DNA from: Mactra quadrangularis
Lineage: Eukaryota > Mollusca > Bivalvia > Venerida > Mactridae
Assembly (NCBI GenBank): GCA_025267735.1
Contig: CM046294.1
Span: 42,407,570-42,471,569, forward strand
Direction: 5' to 3'
DNA length: 64,000 bases
Positions within the stretch are counted from its first letter, which is position 1. Every line of letters starts with the position of its first letter. Position numbers and translations under genes: made by a program. Below are positions 35,803-49,662 of this stretch, piece by piece. The notes beneath the pieces are model-generated. The model had not been told where the DNA came from and ran no database searches. It saw only the letters and a list, made by a program, of their open reading frames with translations.

Positions 35803-37839
35803 GGCATATACCCATTTAATTACTTTTAAAATAATTTGCTAAATAAATTGAATCCCTTAGAACAAACACTAAAATCATAAAACGTCTTCGTAAGTCAATT
35901 TCATACATTAAACATTTTGTAGCCGTGTGGATTAAAAGATTAATAAAATCGATAAAATTCCTTTGGTAAAAAGTTGCAGATAAGACTATCATAATGTGAA
36001 ATTGCTAATCATATACCACTGAATTAACAGTTTTGTAGTGAAATTATCAAAGAACATTTTACTTCTGGCAAGATATAACAGGCCTTCTGATTTCAGGGAG
36101 TGTAGTTTTGATAACCAAAAATATAATTGTATCTCCGATAAATCGTAATAAAGTTTACTTTTACATTAATGAAGGCTTTAAAATGTTAAATATGCCTATC
36201 TGGCATAAGAATTTGTAAATCTAAATTAAAAATTGACACAAATTGACTAGTAAGTAAATACCATGTCTGCAAGTTTTGTTTTTTAGTAAACGTATCAGTA
36301 ATGTCCGTCATACGATCCTTAGATAGCGTGTGTTATCAAGCAAAGTTATCATTACCCACGTTTTATTAACTAATTAGATTTAAAATAGAAATATGTCTAT
36401 AAATATAACGCGATTATTGATGGCTTTTATCTTACAAATGTTAATTTTCATGATAATTTTTGAATTAGTACCAAACGTGTGTCCGAATTATCATCAGTGC
36501 AACATTTAAAGTTTCTGTTTATTGAATTTTTAAATCTGGATTATGCAAGATGAAATATTTTGCATTTCTTTTAAGCATTAAATTGAATACAAACTAATGG
36601 ACAAAAAAGCAAGGAACATTCAACTTAGAGACAATCTTTATTTATCGATTCCATGAACAAAATACCGTAAAATTTAAATAATAATGATGTTTGTTAAAAT
36701 GTGAATGATTAATACGTCCTTTAAGCCATATAAGCATGACTTGTGCAATTGTCATTTACTGATCCATATTCAAGACTTTTATAGAATATTAAATATACGA
36801 AGCTAAGGTTTAACACTTATTAGGCATGGTAATTTAAGCAGGTTCCACTTAACACAGTTCATACAGTAATACTCAAACAAAACTTCCTTTCAAATTTCAT
36901 TATTTTGCATGGAATGATTTACTTGTATTTGTCGGAACGGAGGATTTATGTTATTTTACGTTTTTGTGTACAGAGCTTTGTTTTGCTTCTGTTCTTAAGT
37001 ATGTAAACTCGATCACTTGTTATACATGTACATTATTGAAACTGTATGGCATAGTTCATGATGTATAGCTTCATATAATTTATATCGCTTTGAAGCGATT
37101 TTCCAAATATCCGTATCATAGTTGCTTAAAACTATCAACATGTATTTGTACATGCTTTTAAGGACAAACATTTAGATATTTAGTACGCAAATTCATCACT
37201 TATAAGATAATGAATTATGCAAAGTTACAAGTGATCCGTCGATATCAACGGACAATAATGATAAATTAACGAAAATAATATTCAATATATATCTATCGTT
37301 AGAAGTTCATACGGACGTACAAAACTGTCTGTTTCAGCTATCATTGTATGCTTCACTTTAATTCATTGTATTAGATCTTAGTAGGTATTATCCACGACTT
37401 CTGTATGCATTTGTTTTTATCAGTTGATGGTTTATATGATTAAAAAAATTAACATACATTTTGACAGTAATAACAAAGTGGTTAGACATTTGACTACGGT
37501 TACTTTTCTAGAAATGCTCAAAGCAAGTTTTTGGGAAGTTTTTACGAAAACTCATATTTAGTCCATTAATTACTTTTTTAAGTATACTCCGTGCACAGAT
37601 TTTATTAAAAACGTCCGTACATATGCTACAAAATAGCATCTCTTCGGTGATACAGTAATCGTTGTTTCAGACTGACCATTTATAATAATTACATGTACTA
37701 ATAATCAACAAATAATATACAGCGTATAGCTTTTATAATAGTTTGCCTCTAAGACACCTTTACTGTTAATGACAGACGTAAGAATATTGATGATACACAA
37801 AAAAGCAAATGAAATAACAGCCATGTATAAATTTCATAA
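35803..37839. other. Unit 2 non-coding tract
   Basis: From about 36200 it is collinear with unit 1 from 10449 and unit 3 from 62605. The part 35803-36195 has a counterpart only in unit 3. It includes one of the best-conserved stretches of the array (about 36245-36340, almost unchanged in three units). No gene is seen. Confidence 0.65.
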
Positions 37840-38647
37840 GTTGGTTTTCGCTTTAATGTGCTAATAGAGCGAAGTTTTAACGGAGAGGGCGACTTCTTCG
37901 CCCGAATCGCCCCATCCATTTTGTCAAAATGTGGCTAAACATGGAAATGTTTGAATTTTCTTAAAATTAAATAATAATTAAAAAAACGTGTATAATTGAC
38001 GGTTATAAGTAAATTGAAACAAAGAAAATTTGATTTCCTACGATCGCCGATATCATTTCATTTGTTCAACATGTAGTCAACAATTAAAAAACTAGGTCAC
38101 ACTTGTTTTAAGAATTGATTCTACCTACAATTAAATTAGACTCCATAGTTACACAATGAGACATTGCAATTATGTCATTATCACGCTAGCAAACATCGAC
38201 TAAGTGTGAAAAATGCTGACACTCTTCTAAAATAGTTAACATCTATTTCCGTTTAAAACTGCATTCTTGTCACCAAACAAAGGATTAATATTGATTTTAA
38301 TTGTTGCAAACAATTAAAATATAGACTCCCCGATGTACATGACAATGGATGACGTAATAAGTCAAGATTGCTACTTGAAATTATGACAATAACAATGATT
38401 GAAGGAATTAATTTTTTACAAAATAAAGAACCAATTATGAAGTTATTAATGATGACAATAAAAGTTTGTTTTGACGAGTATTTTCGTGTGGAATTTTACG
38501 ATTTTGTTTATGATTGAATAAGATATTTGAAGGAAATTTTCGCGCAGTTATGCCAAAAATGTGCGCGATTTTCGGCCATTGTTGTGACTTAATTTGCGAT
38601 AAGCCCGTTCGGGCTTACTAGACAGAAAATTGACAAGCCCGACTTGA
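37840..38647. mobile_element. Insertion of ~0.8 kb with strong hairpins, unit 2 only
   Basis: It interrupts sequence that is continuous in both copies of the unit 1 direct repeat. Flanks are tttcataa on the left and aaatcataa on the right, compatible with a ~8-10-bp target duplication. Three inverted repeats stand out: TTCGCTTTA...TAGAGCGAA near the left end, gggcga...tcgccc at about 37888-37912, and the near-perfect aagcccgttcgggctt near 38600, with a further gcccgacttg at the right end. G+C is higher than in the surroundings. There is no open frame. Concentration of hairpins near the ends suggests a non-autonomous DNA element; a Helitron-type end (hairpin followed by ctag) is possible but the spacing is wrong. 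Confidence 0.65.
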
Positions 38648-41600
38648 AAAAAATCATAAAATTGTGCTGCCTATACGACGTGTAAATAAATTTACAAAAA
38701 CAACCACGACTCAATCAACAATATTTTTGCATGGGATGTACGTTCAGCTTCAGCATCTTTAATGAAGTAGGTTTTGACTATAAAATATTGTATATAATTA
38801 TTTAGAATCATTTTAAGTAATTGGCAAATTCTAATTTACACAGTTTCAGAATATTATCCTTTTAAAATCACATTTTTAAAGGCAGAAGCTGCGACAACAA
38901 TGTCTGCATTGTTATGTTTGTACGTTTATTTTGGAGAAATAAGATTTCAAGTTTAAGAAGAATGAATAGCTAATCGTTAATCCAATAAACTAGGTAATAC
39001 GAGTATGAGTCTAGAAATGTAATAACTATTGACAAAACATATGTTATTGTTAAAAAACTTTGAACAATTCTCTATGATTTCATCGTCCAGACCGGCATTT
39101 TTGAGACCTGGCACCATTGAAAGATTATGTTAAATCCAGAGATATGTATTTACCTGTTTGAAACATATGTTCAGACTGTTCCATAGGAAAAGATGGTAAT
39201 TAAATATTCAACGAAGAAGACAAATTACCGGATAGACTTGGCATTATCTTGAAAAAAAGTTTCATTCATTCTCTGCAATATTATATTTCGTCTGCACTTG
39301 CTTCCAAATAATCTGCCGAGAACAATACGTGGCACAACATAAATACCAAAGCTTACTGCAAAGTCAATGTACATTTTGATTATGCAAGTTGAAAGACAGT
39401 TTGAATAGTTTGGTTAAACGAGATCATAACCATCTAATAACTTTACCTGGTTTCTTTTAAGCATTTTACATGTTCATGTATTTGATAAAGCAATTCTAGT
39501 TATCATTCTATATGGTGTTTGAGTATGTGCTAAAACATGATATATTTGCAATAATTAATTCTAATCATAACAGTCATAGGTTAACTAAGCCGACAGTACG
39601 TCTGACCATTCAGCAGTCGAGGGTACGATTCTTAGACCGGGACAAACATGGAGTTTGGTTAAAACTTTTAACGCGTTATTTCCACTGTGTCTATTTACGG
39701 CAGTTGTTTTCCTCTAGAGAAGGTAGTTAAATATATATATAGGGGTTGTTAAACTTCAGGCCACGCAATGTAAATCTTCTTAGAGACAGTGAGTTGAACC
39801 AATAACCTTTATAAATGACTTCCTCTTGGACTTTTACTAGTATGTATAGTCCATCAATATTAACCTGAGCTTTACCTTTATGCAATAATATATTAAACTC
39901 TGTATTTACTGTCTATTTTTGTCTTCGTTTGTAAATCGCGCTTTATCGGAGGCTTTTGGTAAGTACATGTACTAAACAATTAATTCTGTTTTTTATAGGA
40001 AAAACACTTTGAAACAGTGACATAACATTGCAAATCTTCGTTTTCCCCAATAAACGAATGCTTCCAAAATTAAAAGAACAATAACATGTCTTAAAAATAT
40101 AAAATTAATTTATAGTCATATAGATTATTATAAACACGTGTATTACCGTATACGTGCAAACGGATACTCACGATTATTGTTCGTTTTTCTAAACTGTCAA
40201 AAGATGAATAATTTCACGGTGAATGTGTTTGTCAAAATTATTGTCGTAATACACCCATGAGTTTTCGAAAGTGTGTATTATGATTGAGTAAAGCTTCTTA
40301 TGCCGTATGCTAAGTTTAAGTAAAGATACTATTAATAAAAATTAGGTCGCCAGTATAAAAACAATGCATTCAGTCACCGTGAAATTAGTCAAGCTTTGAC
40401 AGTTGAGAAAAAACACGGACAATAAATGTAAGTAAAGCGTGTAATTATTATAATTAGGTAGTTCAAGCTCAGGTTAATATTCTTGCACTATATAAATTGC
40501 CATGTTAATAAATCATGAATATACGTACTATAACATATGATTCGTCTGCGTCTGCTTTATCATCCTTGTCTGATGCTAATTTAACATGATATTTCTTTTT
40601 ATTGACTTTAAGTCTTAAATAATCTGTTTTTTCCTGTATTTTACTGCGACATTTATATATATTTATGAATGTTAAACGCTATATATCACATAAATAAAAA
40701 GTCATTATATTGCAATAACAAAGGACAAAATACAAATATCGGTCATAAAATATGAACTGAACACATTCCATAAACATATAAGTGCTTAGTTTAGTTATTT
40801 GCACAGGATAGGCAGCAGGGCAGCATATTGTAAAACATCTTACGATAATGTACCAATACAATTTAGAATGATTTACGATTAAAATTGGTCGAAAGACGCT
40901 TGGTAATACGGGCCCCAGCTGTACAATTTACAAAAACTTACAAACGGTTCTGAAAAACGCCATTATATCCAATTTAATAAACAGCATAAACAGCAATTTT
41001 GACATATGTAAGTTCATGGAGAATTAATCAAACAAAGACATAAATCGAGAACTGGAACACCGCAGTGGCTTGTCTGGATTTTGTCAACTCCGCTTATTTG
41101 TCTCACTTATCCTAAACTTAAAGAATTCGGGCCTTGTTCAAGAAACAGTGATTTTAGCTTTTATGTGAATAAACCAAGGCGTTGACAACTTGGCACGCCA
41201 GCTCATATTACAGAAAATAACATATTCAAGATAAGTATATAGCACATAAACTTGTTTAAAATATAAGTATAAAGATTGATATGATGAACTGTTATATCCT
41301 CGTCCGATAACTATGTTTTAATTAGAAAATATAAGTAACATCAGATAGAGTTAGGTGAATATGTTCATAGTATTTTTCAATACTTATTAAATTGTCTTAT
41401 ATCTTTGTTGAATGGCATCCCAATTATGGTCAAGAGACGTCAATTTTTCATTACAAGTACCATCTATATGCCACAGGTAGTATTCGAGTGTTTGTACAAT
41501 CCTATGCAAAAGTGATTTATTATTTCAAGACTATCGTTGTAGCAATTCAAAAGGTTACGCAGATGTTCAGGATGTGTTTGCATCGGGAGAAGATTACTTG

Positions 41601-42839
41601 TTTGACAACAGGTTTTATCGCTTTGGGCAGAGACAAACACTTAGTCAACTTTCAGAATTTCCTCTAGACTTCCTAGACATTTTTAGATAGCGTTAGTCTC
41701 CTCGTATTTCTACACTACTTTTGTATTTATACTTTTATATAATTTAAGCTAATTGGTCACCTAATCAAATATCAAAGGAATCAAAAGTGTTTTTAACATT
41801 TATTATTAGATTTTAATGATAAAAATGTGCTTCAAATGTCTTGGTGCATTTGTAAGGCAAGACGGTATCAAGGTTGGTCGTATGATAACTAGTTATCTTT
41901 GAAAAGCTGTTCTTAACACCACATTCAATTGGTTTCTTTATGTAGCATAGTATACAAACCAGACTTTTGCAGCATTCTTATTTATGGAATTGATAAGTGA
42001 GTGCAAGAGTTTAGTCTGCTATTCTGAACAGGTCAAGCTTGGAATCATACCAATTTCATATTCTGTTAGTATATCATGTTTGCAAAAAAAAAATTAAATG
42101 GCATGTGAAATAGATGTAAAAAGGTTAATAATGCAGCAACCATATTCTGTTTTAGTCGTTTGATTACCATCGTGACCGAGATAATTTAGGCTTCATTAGG
42201 CAATGTTTTGAAACTGACATTTGAATCAATTTATGCAAATAGTGGAATGTATCTTATATTTAATTAATTTAGTTTAACTTTTTATGAAATAATACGTACA
42301 CTGTGTTAACTATTATGACATTTCGATAGAACTTCCATCAGCACAAATCGGCAAACACAAATTTTAAGCACACCTCTTAATATGTTACAAAGTAAGTAGA
42401 TATACCAGTTTCCAAAAATTTGTTGTTATAACAGTTTAGTGAACGATTCTGCTATGTCCCATAGCAATACATTCTCTAAATCAGTAATTGTTCAGCTATA
42501 TTTAAGCGTGAGTCTGCGTGACGATAATCAAATTAATAGTTGTTCCATATTTACCATTTTCCAATAGTTTGATGTTGAAACAATGTTTTGCTATTGAAAC
42601 TGTTTGTGATTACTTCGTGTTGTTTGATGTTTGTATGTTTATGCTTTTTGATAACACCTTATCTTACAGTAGGCTCTTTTATGTTGTTTTAACTGTGATA
42701 GGTCGTAGATGATTCTCTATGATACCAATATTGCTTCAACTGAAACTGAATTAACGAATGAGATTGAAATAAGAATGTCAGAATGTATATAGTGTTTTTG
42801 TTGTGTTAAACAATTGCAAAAATGTTCACAGGAACAGAA
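38648..42839. other. Unit 2 non-coding tract
   Basis: This is collinear with unit 1 from about 12150 to 16137. About 250 bp at 40180-40432 are absent from unit 1 and lie between attattgt and aataaatgtaagt, so a short-repeat deletion in unit 1 or an insertion here are both possible. The 91-codon frame at 41392-41667 overlaps the 67-codon frame of unit 1 but is not supported as a gene. Nothing else is seen. Confidence 0.62.
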
Positions 42840-43012
42840 GTCAAGGGATTGATAGGTCCTCGGGTCGAATCCCACTAGGAGCACTGCTAATTTTCTTGAG
42901 CAAAAAGATTTATCTGCGATTGCTTCACTCCACCAAGGTGTAATTAGGTACCAGTAAAGATCATGCACTGTATGTTGTGACTGCAATCTGCGACGTATGT
43001 TAACAGTTGATG
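42840..43012 (+). mobile_element. tRNA-derived SINE, unit 2 copy with clipped head
   Basis: This is the homologue of 16138-16330. It keeps gggtcgaatccc, cttgagcaaa and aaggtgtaattaggtacc, but lost ~19 bp at its left part and a few bases after ttaacagttg. The central palindrome has decayed, so it is an inherited, dead copy. Confidence 0.68.
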
Positions 43013-45561
43013 ATCGGGGAAGTTAATGTCAAGAGTCGACTGAATAGTGATACTAATAGAACACTTCAAACACTTTGCTTTAACTTTAAATTTCAAACTG
43101 ATAAAACAGAATATTAACTACATTTTGTATTCGAAGTGGACATTGATGAATTAGATCTACATTACATAAAATATTTTTCGATACAAATGTAAAATCAATG
43201 CAATCACACAACAGATATAGAAAAGGGAATTCGAAGATTTGTCAAGAACGGGGGACAGACTTTTCACACAGCTAACAAACAAAGAGGGGTGTTAAAGATG
43301 TTTAAAATTTTGTTATAAAAAGGGATCACAAACAAGCAACAAAAACAAGAATCTGATGTTCATTAATGGAACTAACATGAATAAAATGACTACGATTGGA
43401 TTACATAACTATTTTGTAAACAACATTTTGACAGATTTTGTACTAGGGGTCATTGACAGAGGATTCATAGACATATTTATCATATAAAATACATTTGTTG
43501 AAATAACTCTCATGCGTCAATGACAAATGATCTAATTTACACTATTTAAATTGATGCGTTTACTGAATCCATAATTCTTCTTGGAGATATCAATAAGGAA
43601 GGATCATTTCAAATAAACTCTTCTTACATCAACAAACTAGGATGTAAAGTTGTCTGTGAGAATACTGATTTCTTAGAACATTGACGTATACATGCTAAGG
43701 ATATACTTGTTTAATGGAATGAGTTCAAATTATGCATTAATGCATCTCACTTAAGCAAATTGACACTATCCTATATACTGATTGTGATACAAATATATGT
43801 AAGCTATGGAATGCATTACTAATCTTGTCTATTGGTTTAGAAACTCTATCAAACCGGTAAATGTTCTTCATGGTTCATTAAAATGAGTTCCATTACAAAA
43901 ATGTCAACATTTCAACAATCTTCTATTTGTGAACTATAATAACACTATTTATAATAGATCTTATAGTGTATACAGATTCCGAGAAAAAACACATAAATGA
44001 AATACATGTAGGTGCAAACTTATTGATATAAAAAGTATGCCTATCACATGTTACATACAAACATGAACCGTATTAATTTTGTTCCAAACAGAAAAATAGG
44101 CTTATACATGATAAATGTATTCCTATCTAAATGATAGAATGTTTCCGTATTGCGGAAATAAATTCTTTATCAGCTTATCCGATTTGTGTTATCTATCAAT
44201 TTGGTTGACTTATAAGAAATAGAACATGTCATATACAGAAAACATAGAAAGACGAATAACTACCGGTTTTTAACCTTATACTTTAGTTATACACATTGCC
44301 TAAACCAGTTAATTCTACCGTCGGTAAAGCAAATACATGTACACTCTTAATAGATACTTATTTCGAAGATGACATGGTTGTTCTTAATGGAGTACTTACA
44401 AACACATAAATTCATGCATTTTGTACAGTTTTGTTAATAATGATATGTAAATCGGGATTTTAAACTAGTGCTTTCGATACAAATACGATGCCATAAGAAG
44501 ACGTCATTGATTCATGTAACGTTATAAATGGATCCACTTATGGTAAATATAAATAAATTCAGTCATTTTCTCTAGGGAAGTCAATGCTTAGCATTTTTAT
44601 TATTTTCTATTATTTTCTATATCCGAGGTCAGTTATAGCATTGAATTGTATGAAACCACATACATGATTTTCTGGAAATATATTCTAGTCACAAATCTGT
44701 GTATGCACCTTGGGACCAGGTAATTTATTGCAAATTTCAAATGTTACTGAAATCGTTGCCAACAATAATTTTATGATAAATTATTGAATTTGAAAATAAT
44801 CTTTAGTCATTACAGTTTTAAGACACGGCTAAGATAATTAACAAACTTATTTGTACATTTGCCAAAACAACTAAAGCAACAAATGATTGAATATAAATGA
44901 TACGATGAAAATGATTTACTTATTTTACTAAGTATTAGGTTTTCTTTGTGCTATACGGTTAAAGTGGTATCATAGACGGAAAACAATATTTTTCATTTCA
45001 CTACGAATGTGTCTAATCGCATCAGGTAACACGTATATGATTCCTGTGATTAAATATGTTTTCCAATATATTTTTTTTGCTTTAAAAATAGTGATAAAAT
45101 AGATTCGACAAAGACATTCCCTTGTGTAAATGATTATACCACAGTATAGCTGATGATGTCCGCTTCTTTTGTGTTTGCACATGTCCTCGGTACACGTGCA
45201 ATTTTTTGCTAATTAAAAAGACCGCCTTAGTGTTTACGATTATTTCTAATATGCCACAACATTGCTAAATGTCCTTTACAACAAATTATTAAAATGCATT
45301 GTTTTCTCTAAACTCTATTTGCATGTCTCGTTAATTATTGTTTATGACAAAAGTTATTGGAAAATATCATAAAGTAGTATTTTACTATTGAACATTAGAA
45401 TTCAATAATGTTATTGAAGTGTACTATTACCAATGAAAAGTATACATTGACATATATGACAATGGGACTTCAGTAATTAGCAATATCACACAATGTTACA
45501 TACCAAATGTTAATGTTTTTATACAACGCAAGAAAACTTTCTGTGCTGAAGATGAAAGCTT
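43013..45561. other. Unit 2 non-coding tract
   Basis: This is collinear with unit 1 16331-18650. About 130 bp near 43905-44060 replace a ~20-bp stretch near 17150 in unit 1. No gene is seen. Confidence 0.62.
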
Positions 45562-45577
45562 TTGGTACAAGCTCAAT

Positions 45578-45969
45578 CTGCGTAAACACATATCCAGCAG
45601 ACAACGGTCGTACTGGATCTGTACTTTTTCCCTTTGAGGTCACGTCGAGATGAACTTTGTGTCGACCAATCAATGGGTAGCTTTCATCTAGACGAAAACA
45701 CTATTAATCACATTTTGATTTCGTAATTTCTATTTTTAGACCAAGTTTCGCTTGCTAATTTAACCACGGTAATATTCACAGGCTGCGATTGGGCGGCTCA
45801 TTTCAAATTTCGTGACGTAGACGAAGGAAACAAGTTACGTATCATAACAATTTCGTCATGAATATTATGATGAGAAAAGGTCACCTGAACGTGACCTTCG
45901 TTTGGAAAAGGCCAGATCTACATTAGCGAGTATGCGAGCGGTAAAATTGTAGATCGGGTTTTAATCAGA
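45578..45969 (-). mobile_element. Dispersed ~400-bp element, inverted copy with 16-bp target duplication
   Basis: The reverse complement matches 1129-1520. The block is bracketed by two identical copies of ttggtacaagctcaat (45562-45577 and 45970-45985). Unit 1 has a single related site at about 18648 (tagtacaggctcaat). A 16-bp duplication points to target-primed retroposition. This copy appears better preserved than those at unit starts: its antisense frame reads RLDESYPLIGRHKVHLDV and the following ~20 residues without a break, aligned without indel to the unit 1 copy. There is no tRNA head and no poly(A). Family unknown. Confidence 0.85.
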
Positions 45970-45985
45970 TTGGTACAAGCTCAAT

Positions 45986-47264
45986 AAACTATTAACTATC
46001 AGATTGTCATAAAGAAATGAACATAAGTCGATTATAAAATGATTTATCATGACCGATAAGACAACATTCGTTTGATGATTACATGTCATATATACATACA
46101 CAATAAAACAATATTTTCATACAAACAATAATGATAAATAATTCAAAATAATAATATAATATAGTATGTTTGAAATTGGATGACACTTTTCTGATGATGA
46201 ATAAAATAATCATATGCAAAAAATAATTATAGCTTAATTGCATTATTTGGTTAAAAAATAATAATTCGTAATGCATATAATTTCTATAAAATACAATAAC
46301 GATAAATAATTTAAAATAATGATATATTTAAGTATGTTTGATGACACATTTCCGATTAATGAAATAATCGTTAAGTATGCATTTGTTCTTTACGCAAAGA
46401 ACAATTATACCTTTATTTCATCATTTGGTTCAACATTCTAAATACTTTTTGCGTTATTTTTCTTTGATGGTCTAAAATAATATCTGGCTTTGAACTTTGT
46501 GACATTCCTGTTTCAAAATGGCAACCGTATTATATTGATATAAACTAAGTTTATATGATGTAATGATATAAAAAAAACATTTAAAAATGTTCTTTGTGAA
46601 TTTATTTTGTTCCATTTGTTTTAAAATGTTCAGTTTGTCTCAGGTGTGCCATATTCATTATACAATTTTATCTTTTAATTTTAGAACCGCATTGTCTTTT
46701 TTATGTAATACAATATTTGCAAGATAATGTCGCTTTGTATAAAGCTTTATGACATTATGGTGCATATTTACGCGAGCTGAACTTTGTTTGTTCGTTTTAT
46801 GTCCCAACAGAACTGTCATTTTCTTCTTTTAGGTTCCATAGCTAAATCATATAATATAACAATTTGTCAAGAAATTGGTATTGATTTTTCTTCTTTGATT
46901 GGTTAAATTTCAAACTATTTAGTAGATGAATGTATTATTTATTGCAATGGAACATTTGAACCTGTAATTAAAATTAAAGTACATGTACGTAGAGAATATA
47001 ATAGTTTTATTTCCGGCACTTAAATTCTATCTAAATATTTTAATAATGTATCTAAACCTTGCTCACAATTTCAGTATTACAGACAATGTAAGTTAAGTTA
47101 AGACTACGATCTATACGCATGTCTAAAAAGTTGCTTCAAAAATTAGATTTACAATAAAGGAATATTTATATAGCTTTGGACTTTTTCCAATTCGTGCTGC
47201 TTGTAACATCGTGTTTTCCAATATCACAGTTGTTCATAATGCATAATATGTAATCAAATGAAAT
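45986..47264. other. Unit 2 tract with a private A+T-rich block and the LINE empty site
   Basis: About 46062-46750 is absent from unit 1, where only ~33 bp lie between the same flanks (18737-18769). The block contains two diverged ~165-bp tandem subrepeats starting near 46125 and 46291 (both caataa.gataaataatt). The empty site of the unit 1 LINE is near 47213-47225. No gene is seen. Confidence 0.7.
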
Positions 47265-49662
47265 TCTGAATTGTTATGACAAATCTCAGACTCGTTACGG
47301 TTCTGACAATAAGTTATTCATTGATTGTTAGATATATATCTCCATTGTACATATGTAACAGCTTCTCATGAAACAAAACAACCAGAAATGATTAGTATGA
47401 AACATTTTGAGAAGGAAACGTACAATATTCTTAAATCTTGCACATTAAGTTCCAGCTAAAGATGTGAGGGAATATTGTTTATTTGGGTTTTTGTTTTGTT
47501 TTGCATTTTGACTTGTCCTTTATCATTTTACATTCAACTTTTGCTTCGAAAAATCAAACGCACATATCGAACCAATTGAAATTCTCTTAGGAATGATACT
47601 TTATTTCTCTTTTTAATTTATTTTCCTTTGATAAAAGCTATCATTTGTACGTTGATATTTTCTAAGAGGATTTTCTATTTTAACTCAACTCCGTAAATAA
47701 CAAAAAGCGATTGATAAATATGCCAGGAAACATAAGTTTAACTTGTATCATATAGCGAAAAAACAAAAAAAACCAGACAAATCTTTACATCAAACAGGTT
47801 TTGGTACATTTAACAATCAGATTTAATTTTTGTGTTAAATCAACAATTTTATTTTTTGTGTGCATTTTGTCTGCAACAAATACGTTTAATGATTGCCAGA
47901 AACTACACATAATTGATTATACGCCACAAATTCTACTATCAATTGAAGTGAATCCCCATTGAATTACGGCATACCTTGATGTTAAATCGCGATATAACCT
48001 CTTTGTAATGATGTGCCGTTATACCAAACTAACTGATATGTAATCAGTTTCCAATGAGAAATTATATCTTGATGATTTGTTAAAAAAATAAAATATTTTT
48101 ACATTGCATTTCGATAAGTTATATGGTTGTCACTCGATGACACAAGATGTATTGCACTTTCTACGTCGGTCTCGATCGTGCTAATTCTATCACTAACGAT
48201 ATCTTCTAGATTAGCAATGGCGAAATCTTGTTTATTGGTCTAAGGTCAACAGACAAGTTTACGTTATATAGTGTTTTAGAAAGCCAACCTCTCATATCAA
48301 TAAACCATCAACATTTCGACATACCTTGTACCAATATGGGTAAATATTCGATTGAATAATGTTACATATTCCACAAATAGTTACTCATGAGTTAGAAAAT
48401 GTAAGGGAAGATGGAATACATGCGTAGATACATACTTTGCTGTATATATTAATGTTGATCGCTTCCCAATATATTTTGTGAGATACAATTGTTAAATCTT
48501 GATAACTAGTTCTGCTTATTGGAATAATGATTTTCAAAAGCCAATTCTTGCTATTAGACAACAAATTATGAGATACTATGGATATTTAATAACGTATTAA
48601 ACCATTTTAAAGAAACCCGTATAAGGGCTAGACATAAACTTAGTGGTAATTTTGATATAATTAGTAAAGAAGCAACCAATCTTATCAACATTGAGAGTTT
48701 TCTTAATTATTATAATTGCATACTATTATTCCCTCTTTATGCATAGGCCGCAATCCTCGGTAAGCCAGTAACACATTAAAGCAAATGTTTCAATAAAAAG
48801 CATTGTATCTGTCAATGAAGCTGTTATATTTCGCATTTATATTATATCATCAATAAACTTTTAGAACACTTATGTTGAATTGCTACTAATGTAATCAACT
48901 GAATAAGAATAAGAAACATTTCAATTAGAAATAGTGCTCATGTCTTATAAAAGCTTTACAAAGGTCATTTTATTGAAAGAAATGATCCAAGTCATGATGT
49001 TTATTAAAGTCCCAGTCTTTCTTTTGTATACGTCAGAAGTAATAATTAATTAAAAACTTGTTAATTCTTATGACTGTTATTTGGCATGTTATATTATATT
49101 TCGTAAATCTTTGATTTTGTTGGAAATTTTCATTAATTTCATGACATTTATTTGAGTCGCCTTTTCCGCATGATATATTCTACAGAAGTAATAATGAATT
49201 TAAAGACTTGTCAAGTAACAACACTACATTGTCACATGCTGTGTTCTAAAGTATTTTCATGTCCGACAAAATGATTTCCATTCAATTATCTATAATTTTC
49301 ATAAAATGCTTTTATGGTTATGTCAGCTATTTGACGATATATGAAATAACAGCTCCACGTAAGTTGGAGGAAGATGGTAAGCTCGTTTTATTCTGATACA
49401 ACGAATGTTTTTAATGTATTCGAGTAAGCGTTATAAACTGACGCAAGTAATAGCAAATTTTTATTTCATTGTATACTCATTTCAAATGTATACTCAATGC
49501 ATGTGCAATGTAAGTTTTGGAACAATTTATTTAGACATGCTTATCGAATCTAGAAATTTCTAGAAATCAATGTTAAAATAGCCAACTAAGTTCTTATTTG
49601 ATTGTTGTCGCTGGTATTGAGTTATCATGTTCTTATTACCCTTAACAATCCCGAACGGTATA
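47265..49662. other. Unit 2 non-coding tract with ~350 bp absent from unit 1
   Basis: About 47265-47612 has no counterpart in unit 1, which passes directly from aattctgaa to taatttattttcc near 23365. The rest is collinear with unit 1 23370-25375. No gene is seen. Confidence 0.65.

Noticed and set aside
37840..38647. Helitron call for the hairpin-rich insertion
   Set aside because: The ctag follows the hairpin by one base, not the usual ~10, it is not at the insertion end, and the flanks look duplicated, which Helitrons do not do.
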